DNA of 22,690 nucleotides from JBBQRS01 sp038214535. GTDB taxonomy: Bacteria > Chloroflexota > Anaerolineae > CG2-30-64-16. This document shows positions 21,957-22,690 of this stretch, in pieces. A program made the position numbers and the translations under genes. Each line of letters begins with the position of its first letter. The first letter of the stretch is position 1. The notes under the pieces were generated by a model, which did no database searches, was not told the DNA's origin, and saw only the letters and a program-made list of their open reading frames with translations. The DNA lies in NCBI GenBank assembly GCA_038214535.1, contig JBBQRS010000078.1:1-22690 (forward strand), given 5' to 3'.

Positions 21957-22553
21957 CTAGTCTTGCTTGGCCCGTCTTGGTCTCGCCGGCAATGGGACGT
22001 TGGCCCAACTGTCGAGTCCGGCCAACTTTAGCGCATTGAGATAGTGATTTATGGTTCCTGCACTTTTCTCTGTTAGCTGTGCAAGTGCGCTCCCCCAGGA
22101 GACTCCCTCGGCATCAACCAATTGCTTCGCCTTCGGCAAGCGGCTGAGGATTAGCAGAGCGGTATTGTGCGAATAGTCCTTGTAGTGTTTCCTGACATCC
22201 TTTGTCGCGGGCAAGCCCGAGTTGTTGGACTCAAGCTCCTCGTGCTGTGCCGGCTGTTCTGTTTCGGAAAACGAATGAGCAACCTGAGTTGCCTCCGTAA
22301 CACCACCATTTCGTTCTTCAGCGTTCTGCGCTTTATCCCTTCGAAGTGAATCTAGATCCTGCACCTTGGTGATCTCCGCCGCTGGCCCATCAGCGCCCGT
22401 GTCCGGATATGGGGCCTCTTTCTGACTGCGCTCCGTATTTCCCGACGGCTCGCCCCTTGGAGTTGGCGTGGCATCCGCAAATACTCGCAGCCACTCGGCT
22501 TTGATCCTTTGTACGTACTCACCTACCTCATCTGGAAAGTTCGAGTAAGCTAG
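21957..22553 (-). pseudogene. 5'-truncated gene cut by an insertion sequence; helix-turn-helix-like C-terminus
   Basis: The frame is open from the stop at 21957 up to the IS border, and hits its first upstream stop (22557-22559) only inside the IS sequence. No ATG lies in that part; the first usable start, a GTG at 22364, gives 135 aa. The stretch upstream of the GTG reads like protein (FPDEVGEYVQRIKAEWLRVF), so the true N-terminus was probably removed. The end has KDVRKHYKDYSHNTALLILS and SAGTINHYLNALKLAGLDSW, which looks like a helix-turn-helix. A shortened protein from the GTG may still be made. Family not recognised. Confidence 0.65.
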
Positions 22554-22577
22554 GACTTACGCAAAACCAGTAATTGG

Positions 22578-22606
22578 TTGACAGTACGAGCGTTGGCGGG
22601 TAAGGT
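22578..22606 (+). promoter_or_regulatory. Possible promoter of the IS transposase
   Basis: TTGACA at 22578-22583 is a perfect -35 box. Seventeen bases later, TAAGGT at 22601-22606 is a weak -10 (three of six matches). The start codon follows at 22614. Only the -35 is convincing. Confidence 0.35.
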
Positions 22607-22613
22607 AGGCCGC

Positions 22614-22690
22614 ATGAGACCGACAAGCCAACCCGTGACTCGTTTGGACTACTGCCAGTATTTGCTGGTCAGCCAAATCAACTACACGCT
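22614..22690 (+). CDS. Transposase, N-terminal 25 residues only (cut by window edge)
   Basis: The frame from the ATG at 22614 reads MRPTSQPVTRLDYCQYLLVS followed by QINYT and runs off the window. The LDYCQYLL-SQINYT segment is like the N-terminus of DDE transposases of the IS701/IS4 type as I remember them. The start is preceded by a possible promoter and a weak AAGG ribosome site. The catalytic acids are outside the window. Confidence 0.7.
   Translation, partial: MRPTSQPVTRLDYCQYLLVSQINYT

Larger units (their letters stand above)
22554..22690 (+). mobile_element. Left end of an insertion sequence (IS701/IS4-like)
   Basis: The sequence changes at CTAG (22550-22553) to GACTTACGCAAAACC, a type of terminal sequence common at IS ends. 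A transposase start follows 60 bp in. CTAG fits the YTAR target reported for IS701-family elements and may be one copy of the target duplication. The right end is outside the window, so the inverted repeat and duplication cannot be confirmed. Confidence 0.7.

Noticed and set aside
21766..22008. An 80-aa minus-strand frame after the truncated gene
   Set aside because: No ribosome site, overlaps the truncated gene end, and no recognisable pattern.

Overview
The window is GC-rich bacterial DNA with close gene packing and strong Shine-Dalgarno sites. Protein content (type I-E Cas set with a WYL regulator, ArdC, RadC, DUF3854-type primase, a start like those of IS701/IS4 transposases) would fit a Chloroflexota member of the Anaerolineae/Caldilineae kind, but no rRNA or other phylogenetic marker is present, so this is a guess from overall character.

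Region 1 (1-9611, minus strand) is a complete type I-E CRISPR-Cas locus. Reading right to left it runs WYL regulator, cas3, cas8e (cse1), cse2, cas7e, cas5e, cas6e, cas1, cas2, then the leader end of a CRISPR array that leaves the window at base 1. Most junctions overlap or nearly touch, so it is one operon or two. A 13-bp perfect hairpin separates the effector genes from cas1-cas2. A second 13-bp palindrome lies just upstream of the WYL gene. The first repeat begins only 15 bp after the cas2 stop, so there is almost no room for a separate leader.

Region 2 (about 9640-10908) is mostly non-coding. It holds a minus-strand intrinsic terminator, one doubtful small ORF, and two diverged copies of a two-block sequence that may be a structured RNA or control element.

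Region 3 (10909-18205) is an accessory island. It has about a dozen genes, mostly small and plus-strand, each with its own strong ribosome binding site: an ArdC-like antirestriction protein, a GIY-YIG nuclease, two cysteine-rich small proteins, several unrecognised small proteins and RadC. On the opposite strand is a stand-alone Spo11/topoisomerase VI A-like protein that keeps both its catalytic tyrosine motif and its TOPRIM acids. ArdC plus RadC plus many tiny ORFs resembles anti-defence clusters of plasmids and integrative elements. Many gaps carry a strong hairpin with no U-tract.

Region 4 (18318-21558, minus strand) is a tightly coupled four-gene operon: a small possible DNA-binding protein, a 64-aa protein, an 839-aa DUF3854/helicase replication protein, and a TubC-N docking-domain-like protein. 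This looks like the replication module of a mobile element.

Region 5 (21582-22690) holds a less GC-rich gap, a gene with a helix-turn-helix-like end that is cut off at its 5' side, and the left end of an insertion sequence that did the cutting. No integrase, relaxase, tRNA or rRNA was seen, so the limits of the mobile element lie outside the window or are eroded.
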